A stretch of 39,700 nt of DNA, from contig CADAVS010000004.1 in NCBI GenBank assembly GCA_902791425.1, forward strand, positions 1 to 39,700, written 5' to 3'. The position numbers and the translations under genes are program-made. Each line of letters starts with the position of its first letter. Position 1 is the first letter of the stretch. Below, piece after piece: positions 24,890 to 32,647 of this stretch. This DNA comes from an uncultured Ruminococcus sp. Lineage in GTDB: Bacteria; Bacillota; Clostridia; Monoglobales; Monoglobaceae. The notes under the pieces are model-generated. The model was not told where the DNA came from and made no database searches. It saw only the letters and a program-made list of their open reading frames with translations.

Positions 24890-25426
24890 CTATTCCATAG
24901 TCTTGCCCAAAAAGCCTGCCGCCGTTTCTGCCAACTTGCTTTCTACCTCACCAACCTTTGAGGTAGGCTCTGCAATAAAAATTACTGTTCCGATACTGTC
25001 ACCCTCAAATACAATAGGTGCAACAACTCCTGCCTCATATTTGTCATTCTCGTCGGCTATCTGAATGTTTTTAGACCCCGGACTTGCTGTGTAAACCGAT
25101 TTGGAGTTCATTATTTTTTCCAAGTCACCTGAAATTTTCTTTTCCCTTAATTCCTTTTTAGGTACACCTGAAACCGCAATAATATTATCCTTATCTGTTA
25201 TACAAGCAGGCAACCCCGTCGACTTTGACAGCGACTCGGCATACTGAGTTGCAAACTCGCCAAGCTCGCCTATGGGCGAATACTTTTTAAATATGACAGT
25301 TCCGTTGCTTTCGGTAAAAATTTCCAGCGGATCGCCCTCGTGTATTCTCATAGTTCTGCGTATTTCTTTCGGTATTACAATACGACCTAAATCGTCAATT
25401 CTTCTCACAATTCCTGTTGCTTTCAT
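24890..25426 (-). CDS. spoVT: Stage V sporulation protein T, AbrB-type transcriptional regulator
   Basis: The 178-residue protein has an N-terminal AbrB/MazE swapped-hairpin DNA-binding domain (residues 1-50, with GIVRRIDDLGRIVIPKEIRR). A C-terminal GAF-like domain (about 55-178) shows the GVVAPIVFEGDSIGTVIF segment. This is the SpoVT architecture and length, a late forespore regulator in endospore formers. GGAGG precedes the start. The mRNA appears to have a 175-base leader with two hairpins. Confidence 0.95.
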   Translation of the reverse strand: MKATGIVRRIDDLGRIVIPKEIRRTMRIHEGDPLEIFTESNGTVIFKKYSPIGELGEFATQYAESLSKSTGLPACITDKDNIIAVSGVPKKELREKKISGDLEKIMNSKSVYTASPGSKNIQIADENDKYEAGVVAPIVFEGDSIGTVIFIAEPTSKVGEVESKLAETAAGFLGKTME

Positions 25427-25534
25427 ATATTTTCCTCCAATTTACAAATTTATTTTACAAAAAGTATTGTTTGCAATATGACAAATTTTATCCAAGAAAA
25501 AAATTGGAAGAAAAAACTTTGGCTCCCTTACGGT

Positions 25535-25563
25535 GTATATTGGATATTCATTATCCAATATAC
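25535..25563 (-). promoter_or_regulatory. 12-bp perfect hairpin in the spoVT leader
   Basis: Bases 25535-25546 pair perfectly with 25552-25563 around the loop TTCAT. It lies between the spoVT promoter and the gene and could be a binding site for a dimeric regulator or an RNA hairpin. Bases 25427-25534 hold no gene. Confidence 0.55.
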
Positions 25564-25570
25564 AAATTAA

Positions 25571-25598
25571 TAATAAAAAGGCGTGCAAAAAACACGCC
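25571..25598 (-). terminator. Terminator-like hairpin at the very start of the spoVT transcript
   Basis: On the minus strand GGCGTG (25598-25593) pairs with CACGCC (25585-25580) and is followed by TTTTTATTATT. It begins about 5 bases after the predicted transcription start at 25602. It could act as an attenuator for spoVT or terminate an upstream minus-strand transcript. Confidence 0.6.
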
Positions 25599-25608
25599 CA
25601 ACATTTTA

Positions 25609-25637
25609 ATTATATCACAGCTATATGTATTTGTAAA
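25609..25637 (-). promoter_or_regulatory. Promoter of spoVT
   Basis: On the minus strand TTTACA (25637-25632) and a perfect TATAAT (25614-25609) are 17 bases apart. It lies 183 bases before the spoVT start codon. Confidence 0.75.
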
Positions 25638-25711
25638 TATTTATTTTGTTTTCTTCTGTATATTCTGCCTTTTATACAAAAAATTATTTTAAAACTTTAG
25701 CAATATGTCAA

Positions 25712-25740
25712 TTGATTTCCGAATTTTTTTGTGCTATTAT
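25712..25740 (+). promoter_or_regulatory. Promoter of the structured plus-strand transcript
   Basis: TTGATT (25712-25717), a 17-base spacer and TATTAT (25735-25740) predict a start near 25747. Confidence 0.65.
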
Positions 25741-25933
25741 TTAAGTGTAAGAAAGAACAGGAGGTAAAGTCCAATGAGAATTTAATCTTGACATCAGATA
25801 AAGAATATCAGCAGTTAATCTGAACATTGTTTTAAAACACGGCGGTGTGACGCTTTATATATATAATAGATACAGAAAGTATCAATAGTAGTATAAGTTC
25901 AGATTAGGAAAAATTTTTATCTGAAGGTCAGTA

Positions 25934-26074
25934 TTGAGAAATCCTTTTGCCGGAGAAATTAATATCACAAACATAGAGCGGTTCTCCTTAGAGAAAATAG
26001 AAAGATGGTGTTTTGAAAAGGGATATGTAAATCAGAGCAAAGGGAAATCAATAGAAAGAGAGGTAAACAATTGA
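25934..26074 (+). CDS. Possible 46-residue protein with TTG start
   Basis: TTG 25934 follows a GAAGG site (25923-25927) by 6 bases and opens a frame of 46 codons. The product is polar and helix-prone, with an IERFSLEKIERWCFEKGY segment and a basic, Glu/Lys-rich C-terminus. The ribosome site partly lies in the 3' arm of the stems formed by the upstream RNA, so translation could be controlled by folding. No family is recognised and it may be the last legible part of a broken gene. Confidence 0.3.
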   Translation: MRNPFAGEINITNIERFSLEKIERWCFEKGYVNQSKGKSIEREVNN

Positions 26075-26099
26075 TGTTAGATAATAAGAGTGAGCAGAG

Positions 26100-26149
26100 A
26101 TGACCCTTGGTTGTAGGTGTTGATACAATCAAGGGTCATTTCTTTTTTT
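26100..26149 (+). terminator. Strong intrinsic terminator of the plus-strand transcript
   Basis: A 16-bp stem with one G-T pair (26100-26115 with 26124-26139), an 8-base loop and a T-rich tail to 26149. No T-run follows in the minus direction, so it belongs to the plus-strand transcript. Confidence 0.9.
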
Positions 26150-26177
26150 ATGCCATAAATTCAATATTAATTATATC

Positions 26178-27431
26178 TTAGAATAAGATTATCAAGAACT
26201 GTGACACAAGAACTACTGCGATAAGTGCAATGGGATATGTAGCCGCATACGCTGATGCAACCTCCTCCGTCTTTGCAACATTGATAAGTGTGCCAAGTGC
26301 AGGAGTTGATGTCATACCCCCTGTGATTGAGCCAAGGCTGTTCAACAACGGAAGCTTTAAAATATGCTTTGCAAACAGATAGCCAACAAACATAGGTACA
26401 ACTGTCATTATTATACCATATACAAAGTACATTGGGTTAAAGTGTGCTACAAATTCTGCACCGCCCGGGATACCTGCACCCACCAGGAAGAGTACAAGAC
26501 CAAGCTCGCGGAACAGCTTAAGCGTTGAGGTATCGGGCATAATGTTCAGCTTGCCTATTCTTCCAAAGTGACCGAATACAAGTGATGTCAAAAGACATCC
26601 GCCTGTTGTAGTCAAAGCAAAGGTTGTACCGCTAAGTCCATTTGATGAAAGGGGAATTTTAATCATTCCTACAACCATACCAACAACTGCCGCAAGTGCA
26701 AATGCCGCAAAGCCGTGCTCGTCAAGACTTAAAAGTTTGAGGTTGACTGCTTTCTTTGTTGATTGTTCCTTTGATACCATAATTTTTGCTCTCTCTGCAT
26801 CCATATCAGCCTTTGTGATTTTTGGAATAAGCTGAACGAACAGCACAACACCGATTACGCCGAATATGTATGCAATACCGTGACCTACTGATACAAGGCT
26901 CTCAAAATCAGGATTTACGGTTGCCTTAGCCGCCGAGAAAGCAGGAGTTGATGTAAGTGAGCCTGAAAGCAAGCCGACTATCATCGCTACAAAGCTGCCG
27001 TCCTTTGGCTCGCCCAATGCAAAACCTAAGTATATACACCCAACTGCCGCAAGTCCGCCAAACAATATTATCATAAGACCGATAAGCACATATGACTTAA
27101 AGTTCTTTTTCATATTGCCAAAGAAGTTCGGACCTGCAATAAAACCAACTGAGGTAACAAACAAAATAAGACCAAAGTTTTCGATAATCTTCAGTGCCTT
27201 ATCTGTATAGTGTACCATTTCTCCTCCGAATTTAATAGCAAGCTGTGCTTCAAGGGGCTTATAGAAGAAACATCCAAAAAGCAAGGCAATGATAAATACA
27301 CCTGCATCACCCAAAGACACACCCTTGATGGTTATGCGTCCCAGAGCGTAGCCCACAAACAAAATTGCAAACAAGCAGAACATTAAAAATGTAATTCCCG
27401 TTATGGGAATAACTCCGCCAAATAAACTCAT
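26178..27431 (-). CDS. AspT/YidE-family transporter, probable dicarboxylate (succinate) exporter
   Basis: This 417-residue polytopic membrane protein has about ten helices and two inverted family repeats marked by GLLSGSLTSTPAF (mid-first half) and GGMTSTPALGT (second half). The family includes the aspartate:alanine exchanger AspT and the SucE succinate exporter of Corynebacterium. The TrkA-C domain found between repeats in AspT/YidE is missing, leaving a loop of only about 35 polar residues. It is the last gene of an operon encoding malate dehydrogenase, fumarase and fumarate reductase, so export of succinate, possibly in exchange for another dicarboxylate, is the best guess. GAGGT lies 9 bases before the start. 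Confidence 0.85.
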   Translation of the reverse strand: MSLFGGVIPITGITFLMFCLFAILFVGYALGRITIKGVSLGDAGVFIIALLFGCFFYKPLEAQLAIKFGGEMVHYTDKALKIIENFGLILFVTSVGFIAGPNFFGNMKKNFKSYVLIGLMIILFGGLAAVGCIYLGFALGEPKDGSFVAMIVGLLSGSLTSTPAFSAAKATVNPDFESLVSVGHGIAYIFGVIGVVLFVQLIPKITKADMDAERAKIMVSKEQSTKKAVNLKLLSLDEHGFAAFALAAVVGMVVGMIKIPLSSNGLSGTTFALTTTGGCLLTSLVFGHFGRIGKLNIMPDTSTLKLFRELGLVLFLVGAGIPGGAEFVAHFNPMYFVYGIIMTVVPMFVGYLFAKHILKLPLLNSLGSITGGMTSTPALGTLINVAKTEEVASAYAATYPIALIAVVLVSQFLIILF

Positions 27432-27460
27432 TTTTTTAAAACCTCTTTTCTTTAATCATT

Positions 27461-27494
27461 ATTGATGTCAGCTGAAAAAACAGCTGACATCAAT
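27461..27494 (-). promoter_or_regulatory. 14-bp perfect intercistronic hairpin between frdA-like gene and transporter gene
   Basis: Bases 27461-27474 pair perfectly with 27481-27494 around a 6-base loop. It fills most of the only large gap (72 bases) inside the operon. No T-run follows on the minus strand, so it is more likely an mRNA processing/stability hairpin or a partial attenuator than a full terminator. Confidence 0.65.
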
Positions 27495-27503
27495 AAAATC
27501 TTT

Positions 27504-29099
27504 TTATTTTCTTGTGTAATCAGGCAACAACTTAGGTGAAACTACATCAGTATCAATGCCTGCTGCTGAAATTTCAGCCTCAAAATTATCAATATGCTTA
27601 AGTGACAGTGTGCCAACCTTAACATCCTTGCACTTAGCAGCAGCATTCTTACCCGCACTGCGGCCAAATACGATAATGTCAAGAAGTGAGTTGCCCATAA
27701 GTCTGTTTCTTCCGTGGATTCCGCCTACTGCCTCACCTGCAACAAAGAGGTTTTCAATCTCTGTTGTCATACAATCCGCATTAATATCAAGACCGCCATT
27801 TTGATAGTGAAGTGTCGGATAAACCAAAATCGGTTCCTTGCGGATATCAATTCCGTATTTAGCAAACATACGCATCATAGCGGGAATTCTTGCCTCAATA
27901 GTACCCTCACCGCCGATTTTTTCAATCATAGGAGTATCGAGCCATACGCCAAGGCCGTTGCCTGTATCTACTCCATTACCTCTGTCTGAACATTCACGAA
28001 TGATAGATGCGGCTGAAACGTCTCTTGTTTCAAGGGGATGCATAAACGCTTCTCCATTAACGTTGATGAGCTTTGCACCAAGTGAACGAACCTTCTCTGT
28101 AACCAACGCACCAAAAATCTGTTCAGGATATGCAACACCGGTCGGGTGATACTGAAGTGTATCTGCATATAAAAGCTTAGCACCTGCACGATAGCCAAGT
28201 ACAAGTCCGTCTGCTGTTGCACCATAGTGGTTAGATGTGGGAAATCCCTGATAATGCATACGGCCTGCACCGCCTGTTGCGATAATAACAGTCTTAGCCT
28301 TAGCAACAAGCAATTCCTTTGTTTCCATATTCATAAGCACTGCACCTGCGGCATTTCCGTTTTCATCGAGGATGAGTTCAATTGCAGAAGTAAAGTCAAC
28401 CACGGGGATACCACGGTTTATAACTTCATCACGGAGAGTTCTCATAATTTCCGCACCGGAATAATCCTTAGCCGCGTGCATACGCTTACGTGATGTACCG
28501 CCGCCGTGAGTTGTAATCATTCTGCCGTCCTCATCCTTGTCGAACTCGACGCCGAGCTCGTTAAGCCACTGAATAGCCTCAGGTGCATCACATACGAGCT
28601 TTGACAAAAGTTCACGCTTTGCAGCATAATGACCGCCGCCAAAAGCATCTACAAAGTGAATTGCAGGAGAGTCGTTTTCTTTGTCTGCCGCCTGAATACC
28701 GCCCTCTGCCATCATTGTGTTTGCATCACCGATACGGAGCTTTGTAACTATCATTACATTTGCACCTGCCTCGTTTGCTTCGATTGCCGCAGACGAACCT
28801 GCACCGCCACCGCCGATAACCAAAACATCAACGTCATAGTCGACCTTATTCAAATCAACTGCATCTGACTTTATACGGCTGTGTGCCTGAAGTATAGCCG
28901 CAAGCTCTGTGGGAACCTTCTCACCTTTATTGGGACCGATTTTCAATTCCTCAAACTCGTCTACCTTATAGTCAGGGTGATAAGCCTTAAGTAAGTCCTC
29001 TTTTTCCTGTGCGGTCATACGTCTTGGCTCAAGCTTAATATTTTCTTCTCTTGCGGCTTCAACCGCCTTTATTGATTCAGTAAATCTATCTGCATACAT
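27504..29099 (-). CDS. Soluble fumarate reductase/succinate dehydrogenase-type flavoprotein
   Basis: The 531-residue catalytic subunit interconverts fumarate and succinate. The FAD motif GGGGAG is at residues 96-101. Catalytic and substrate residues of FrdA/SdhA are present: HPTG at 318-321, Arg359, HYQNGG (His431) and Arg466 in HGRNRLMGNS. The position of the covalent-FAD histidine is Asn127 (ANTMMAEGG), so FAD should be non-covalent. An 87-residue extension, rich in charged residues, precedes the FAD domain, unlike standard FrdA. It follows its iron-sulfur partner by 14 bases, and no membrane-anchor subunit exists in the operon. It could instead act on another enoate, but the conserved residues and nearby fumarase favour fumarate. 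Confidence 0.9.
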   Translation of the reverse strand: MYADRFTESIKAVEAAREENIKLEPRRMTAQEKEDLLKAYHPDYKVDEFEELKIGPNKGEKVPTELAAILQAHSRIKSDAVDLNKVDYDVDVLVIGGGGAGSSAAIEANEAGANVMIVTKLRIGDANTMMAEGGIQAADKENDSPAIHFVDAFGGGHYAAKRELLSKLVCDAPEAIQWLNELGVEFDKDEDGRMITTHGGGTSRKRMHAAKDYSGAEIMRTLRDEVINRGIPVVDFTSAIELILDENGNAAGAVLMNMETKELLVAKAKTVIIATGGAGRMHYQGFPTSNHYGATADGLVLGYRAGAKLLYADTLQYHPTGVAYPEQIFGALVTEKVRSLGAKLINVNGEAFMHPLETRDVSAASIIRECSDRGNGVDTGNGLGVWLDTPMIEKIGGEGTIEARIPAMMRMFAKYGIDIRKEPILVYPTLHYQNGGLDINADCMTTEIENLFVAGEAVGGIHGRNRLMGNSLLDIIVFGRSAGKNAAAKCKDVKVGTLSLKHIDNFEAEISAAGIDTDVVSPKLLPDYTRK

Positions 29100-29113
29100 T
29101 AGAAAACACCTCC

Positions 29114-29788
29114 TTATTTCTCTATTTCTCTGTTGTTATAAAGTTCTTTAATTTCGTCTATGGGCTTTTGCATAAGACCCTCTATAAGCTCAGTAAATGT
29201 GCCGTCCTTAATCTCCTGAACACGATTTTCAAGGTGAGCGGACTTAGGTGCTAAATACTTGCCGTTAAGACGTCTTGCGAGCATTGCAACCTGAGGATGT
29301 GAAATTCCTGCAGGACATCGTGAAGAACATACTCCGCACATTACACAGTCGAATGACTCCTCGGCACACTTTTCGTATTCGCCTCTTTGAGCATATGCGA
29401 TATACTGCATAACATTAAGCTCCTGAGTACAGCTCTTTGTACAGGCATTACAGCCGATACAAGCGTAAATCTCAGGATAGAGCTGCATCATAATCTGCTC
29501 TGTGGGAGCAATCTTTTCGATATCATAAACCTGCTTAACCAACGGGAAGAAGGGCAATGTTGCGATATACATATTGTCCTCAACCTTAGTCTGACAAGCA
29601 AGGCAAGCCTTAAGCTCAGTCTGCCCTTTAATTCTGTAAATTGTAGCACAAGCACCACAGAAGCCGTTACGGCATCCGCAACCGCGAACCAACTGATAAC
29701 CGGCATATTCCATTGCACTCATTATTGTAAGATTGTCCGGAACTTCATACTTCTTTCCGAACAGAAATATATTTACCATATTTTCCAT
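29114..29788 (-). CDS. Fumarate reductase-like iron-sulfur subunit (FrdB/TfrB N-terminal type)
   Basis: This 224-residue electron-transfer subunit has an N-terminal [2Fe-2S] ferredoxin domain (C39-x4-C44-x2-C47-x14-C62). Two CxxCxxCxxxC motifs follow at 110-120 and 148-158, which suits two [4Fe-4S] clusters rather than the [4Fe-4S]/[3Fe-4S] pair of membrane-bound enzymes. ATG 29788 has GGAGG 8 bases upstream; an earlier in-frame ATG lies inside the preceding gene. It resembles the N-terminal part of methanogen thiol:fumarate reductase TfrB, whose C-terminal HdrB-like part is encoded here by a separate hdrB gene. Confidence 0.9.
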   Translation of the reverse strand: MENMVNIFLFGKKYEVPDNLTIMSAMEYAGYQLVRGCGCRNGFCGACATIYRIKGQTELKACLACQTKVEDNMYIATLPFFPLVKQVYDIEKIAPTEQIMMQLYPEIYACIGCNACTKSCTQELNVMQYIAYAQRGEYEKCAEESFDCVMCGVCSSRCPAGISHPQVAMLARRLNGKYLAPKSAHLENRVQEIKDGTFTELIEGLMQKPIDEIKELYNNREIEK

Positions 29789-29804
29789 TTCGATTTCCTC
29801 CTTA

Positions 29805-30638
29805 TTAATACTCATCCGGCAGTTCTTCAAGCTCGTCACAGCGGAACACAGGGCCGTCTTTGCAAACATACTTTGACCCGATATTACATCTGCCGCACTT
29901 GCCTATGCCGCACTTCATACGAAGCTCCATAGTTGTATAAACCTGAGTTTTATCATAACCCATCTCAATAAGTCCTTGGAGTGTAAACTTAATCATAATC
30001 GGCGGTCCGCAAATAATAACTGTTTTGTTGGTGTCAAAGCCCAGCTCCTTAACATAGTTAGGAACAAAACCAACGTGACCGTCCCAGCCTTCCTGCTCGT
30101 TATCAATGGTAAGGTGAACGTCAATTCCGTCGTCCTTTACCCATTCGTTGATAATCTCATCGTAATCTACAAGGTCGTCCTTACTCCTTGAACCATATAC
30201 AATATCAATCTTGCCATAATTTTCTCTGTAATGTCTGCAATAATTGATTACCGAACGCAGAGGCGCAAGGCCTATACCGCCGGCAATAAAGAGTAAATCC
30301 TGTCCTTTAAACGCATCGTCTACAGGGAAAGGGTTTCCGTACGGACCTCTTATGGTAATTTGCTGTCCTACCTCAGCCTGATGGAGCCATTCGGTTACAC
30401 AGCCGCACTTTTTAATCGAAAACTCCATAAACTCTGCATTTGTAGGCGAAGATGTTATGGAAAACATTGCCTCTCCCACGCCGGGGATAGAAAGCATTGC
30501 ACACTGCCCGGGTCTATGCTCAAAAGCTTTTTTGCCGTCGGGAGTTACCACGCGGAAGGTCTTTACATCAGGTGTATCAATACGAACATCAGTAATCACA
30601 CCAATTTTTGGAATTAAAGTTTCCTCACGATTATTCAT
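29805..30638 (-). CDS. FlxA-like FAD/NAD(P)H-binding subunit
   Basis: The 277-residue protein belongs to the ferredoxin-NADP-reductase family as in AsrB, hydrogenase gamma and PyrK subunits. The FAD-binding part contains HRPGQCAML and FSITSSP. The NAD(P)-binding part contains GGIGLAPLRS near residue 120. A C-terminal [2Fe-2S] motif CGIGKCGRC followed by VCKDGPVF binds the cluster. In FlxABCD-HdrABC complexes this subunit takes hydride from NADH, and that is its probable job here. Its start overlaps the end of the FlxB-like gene by 8 bases. Confidence 0.9.
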   Translation of the reverse strand: MNNREETLIPKIGVITDVRIDTPDVKTFRVVTPDGKKAFEHRPGQCAMLSIPGVGEAMFSITSSPTNAEFMEFSIKKCGCVTEWLHQAEVGQQITIRGPYGNPFPVDDAFKGQDLLFIAGGIGLAPLRSVINYCRHYRENYGKIDIVYGSRSKDDLVDYDEIINEWVKDDGIDVHLTIDNEQEGWDGHVGFVPNYVKELGFDTNKTVIICGPPIMIKFTLQGLIEMGYDKTQVYTTMELRMKCGIGKCGRCNIGSKYVCKDGPVFRCDELEELPDEY

Positions 30639-31656
30639 TATCTTTACCTCCTAACGTCTTCATAACCTTTACGATATTCATAGAAATCGGGCATTTAGCC
30701 AAACATCTGCCACAGCCTACACAACTGAACAAACCGTCATTGTTTGTAGGATAGTACACAAGCTTGTGCATAAATCTCTGACGGAAACGCTCAAGCTGAG
30801 AGTTTCTGGAGTTGCCGTGAGCCATCTTTGTAAAGTCTGAATACATACAAGAGTCCCAACAACGGAAACGAATAACTCCGTGACCTGTGTTGTAGTCCTT
30901 TATGTCATAGCACTGACAAGTCGGGCATACAAATGTGCAAGTACCGCAGCCTAAGCACGACTGTGAAAGTTCCTTCCACTCGGGTGCATCAAAGAACTCA
31001 TTTGTCTTGTCTGCACCGAACTTATCGGCTGTAAGATTGGCAAGAGGAAGCTTCTTCATAATCTCGTGAGTTTTCTCTATCTGTGCATCAACTTCACTGC
31101 TGTCTGCATCCTCGGTTACACCCTCCAGCTTTGCCATAAGAGCATTACCCTTTTCGGTTACCGCATTAAAGAAAATGTCATTCTCTGTCTTGTGACAAAC
31201 AATGTCACCCTCAGGGTTTGCCGCATCTATGTCAAAAGTCTGACAGAAGCAGGTTTCAACAGGTCTGGTACAAGCCATTGAAATTATAACACCGTGCTCA
31301 CGTCTGTTGGCATAATAGCTGTCATAAGGCTCAACCAAGAATACTCTGTCAAGTATCTCAAAGCTCTTTACATCACAGGCACGAACGCCGAATACAACAA
31401 AGTCTTCCATCTCATCTCTGTTATCAATTATCTCGATTTCCTTGCCGCTTGTCTTAAATTCCATAAGATTTTCGGTCTGAGGAAAGAAGAAGTCCTTAGG
31501 GCTTCTGTTTGTATTGAGGGCGTTGCTTAATACTGCACCCTCTGTCCACTCCTTATAATCTGTACCCTTTTCGCTGTCCTGCGGAATATAGAGTTTAGCC
31601 TCCTCTGCAATTTTAGAGAACACAGCATCTAAATTCTGAATTGAACATTTACGCAT
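30631..31656 (-). CDS. FlxB-like 4Fe-4S protein (AsrA/sulfhydrogenase-beta family)
   Basis: The 341-residue protein has an N-terminal domain with the conserved FGVRACDVKSFEILDRVF segment. Two C-terminal [4Fe-4S] motifs follow: CLGCGTCTFVCP and CVGCGRCLAKCP. It is related to anaerobic sulfite reductase subunit A and hydrogenase beta subunits. It probably wires the NADH-oxidising FlxA to the rest of the complex. It overlaps both neighbours by 8 bases. Confidence 0.87.
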   Translation of the reverse strand: MRKCSIQNLDAVFSKIAEEAKLYIPQDSEKGTDYKEWTEGAVLSNALNTNRSPKDFFFPQTENLMEFKTSGKEIEIIDNRDEMEDFVVFGVRACDVKSFEILDRVFLVEPYDSYYANRREHGVIISMACTRPVETCFCQTFDIDAANPEGDIVCHKTENDIFFNAVTEKGNALMAKLEGVTEDADSSEVDAQIEKTHEIMKKLPLANLTADKFGADKTNEFFDAPEWKELSQSCLGCGTCTFVCPTCQCYDIKDYNTGHGVIRFRCWDSCMYSDFTKMAHGNSRNSQLERFRQRFMHKLVYYPTNNDGLFSCVGCGRCLAKCPISMNIVKVMKTLGGKDNE

Positions 31657-32647
31657 TATCTGACGCTCCTTTCAGAACAGCATCGGTAGGCTCAATGTCC
31701 TCCGTGGTGTAGTCTACAAGGGGAGCACGGCTGCCTGCCTCTGCCCCTGCCTGATATTCACCATAGAAGCTGTTAATATCTTTTATAAACTTTCTGTTGA
31801 GTAAGTGAAGGGGAATATTCTGAGGACAAACCCTTGAACATTCACCGCAGTCGGTACAACGTCCCGCCACGTGGAAGGCACGAATAATGTGGAACATCTT
31901 TTCTTCAAAGCTGTCCGAAATCGCCTTGTTAGCCACACTTGACTCAGGATTATCAAACACACACTTTTCACAGGTACAAGCAGGACATACGTCACGGCAA
32001 GCATTACATCTGATACAGCGTGATAACTCATTCTGCCAGAATGCAAATCTCTCGTCCTCTGTCATAGCCTCTAACTTTTCTACCTCGTCAAAACGATTTG
32101 AGTCGATAACGTCGCCATCTTCGCCCAAAAGCTCGTCATATGCAACGTGCTTTTTACTCTTACATACCATACATCTTTCAGCAAGTACATCAGCACAGGC
32201 CACAGCTTTATCCTCATCATACAGAGTTGAAATAACAAGATTTTCGCCTTCCGCTTTGATTGCGGTGATGCCATCACCTGCGGCAGCCTTTACCTTTGTT
32301 ATATCAGCCATACCCTCACAAGGAATACCTACTGCATACACTTTTTCTCTGTCAAAGCGGTGTTCGGTTAAAAGCTGATTAAAGCTGTATGTATCGCAGG
32401 GTTTTAAGAATACAAGCACCTTGCTTTCTGTTTTACGTGTTTCTTCTATCAAATATTTAGAGAAGTTTGCACCGCAGAAGTCATTGAAAACAAACTCGGA
32501 TTTGATATCGTCAGTTGTTGTAAAGAGAGCAGGAGTTACATCATATACAAACTCGCCGTTTTTCCAGCCAAGCACTCGGTCAACAGTGCCGTTTTCAAGC
32601 AATTCGCAAGCCTTGGCTGCAAGTGTATCACAAGTTACTTTTTGCAT
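31649..32647 (-). CDS. FlxC-like iron-sulfur protein
   Basis: This 332-residue protein has a Cys-containing N-terminal region with the LKPCDTYSFNQLL segment. Two cluster motifs follow, CIRCNACRDVCPACTC and CTDCGECSRVCPQN, suited to [4Fe-4S] clusters, with extra cysteines in between. It looks like the FrhB/FdhB-related electron-transfer proteins and matches FlxC by order. It overlaps the FlxD-like gene by 13 bases and FlxB by 8 bases. Confidence 0.83.
   Translation of the reverse strand: MQKVTCDTLAAKACELLENGTVDRVLGWKNGEFVYDVTPALFTTTDDIKSEFVFNDFCGANFSKYLIEETRKTESKVLVFLKPCDTYSFNQLLTEHRFDREKVYAVGIPCEGMADITKVKAAAGDGITAIKAEGENLVISTLYDEDKAVACADVLAERCMVCKSKKHVAYDELLGEDGDVIDSNRFDEVEKLEAMTEDERFAFWQNELSRCIRCNACRDVCPACTCEKCVFDNPESSVANKAISDSFEEKMFHIIRAFHVAGRCTDCGECSRVCPQNIPLHLLNRKFIKDINSFYGEYQAGAEAGSRAPLVDYTTEDIEPTDAVLKGASDNA

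Larger units (their letters stand above)
25747..26150 (+). ncRNA. Candidate structured RNA of about 400 nt (or decayed small gene)
   Basis: A promoter at 25712-25740 and a very strong terminator at 26100-26149 bound a transcript of about 400 bases with no normal-sized gene. Two perfect stems are nested: 25816-25825 with 25897-25906 (10 bp), enclosed by 25794-25802 with 25916-25924 (9 bp, extendable by TGAC/GTCA). Inside is a small hairpin at 25869-25883. The four arms all contain TCAGAT or its complement, so a second fold is possible: 25794-25799 with 25818-25823 and 25898-25904 with 25919-25925. Near the 5' end AGGAGG (25759-25764) precedes ATG-AGA-ATT-TAA at 25774, a three-codon frame. I do not recognise a known RNA family. 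The alternative is a decayed gene, because protein-like stretches occur in shifting frames at 25731-25823, 25802-25885 and 25934-26074. Confidence 0.45.

Noticed and set aside
26074-26103. Nine-codon frame ATG 26074 overlapping the stop of the 46-codon frame
   Set aside because: The ATG-TGA overlap looks like translational coupling, but nine codons running into a terminator stem are most likely chance.
25747-26150. RNase P RNA, tmRNA or 6S RNA
   Set aside because: GAGGTAAAGTCC faintly recalls the GAGGAAAGTCC core of RNase P RNA, but the other conserved parts (the ACAGAA region in the right place, GGTGAGGT-type segments) are missing. No tmRNA ends or tag frame and no 6S-like closing stem are present.
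29789-29869. Longer N-terminus for the FrdB-like protein starting at 29869
   Set aside because: It would run back into the FlxA-like gene, lacks a ribosome site and adds no recognisable domain; ATG 29788 has GGAGG at 8 bases.
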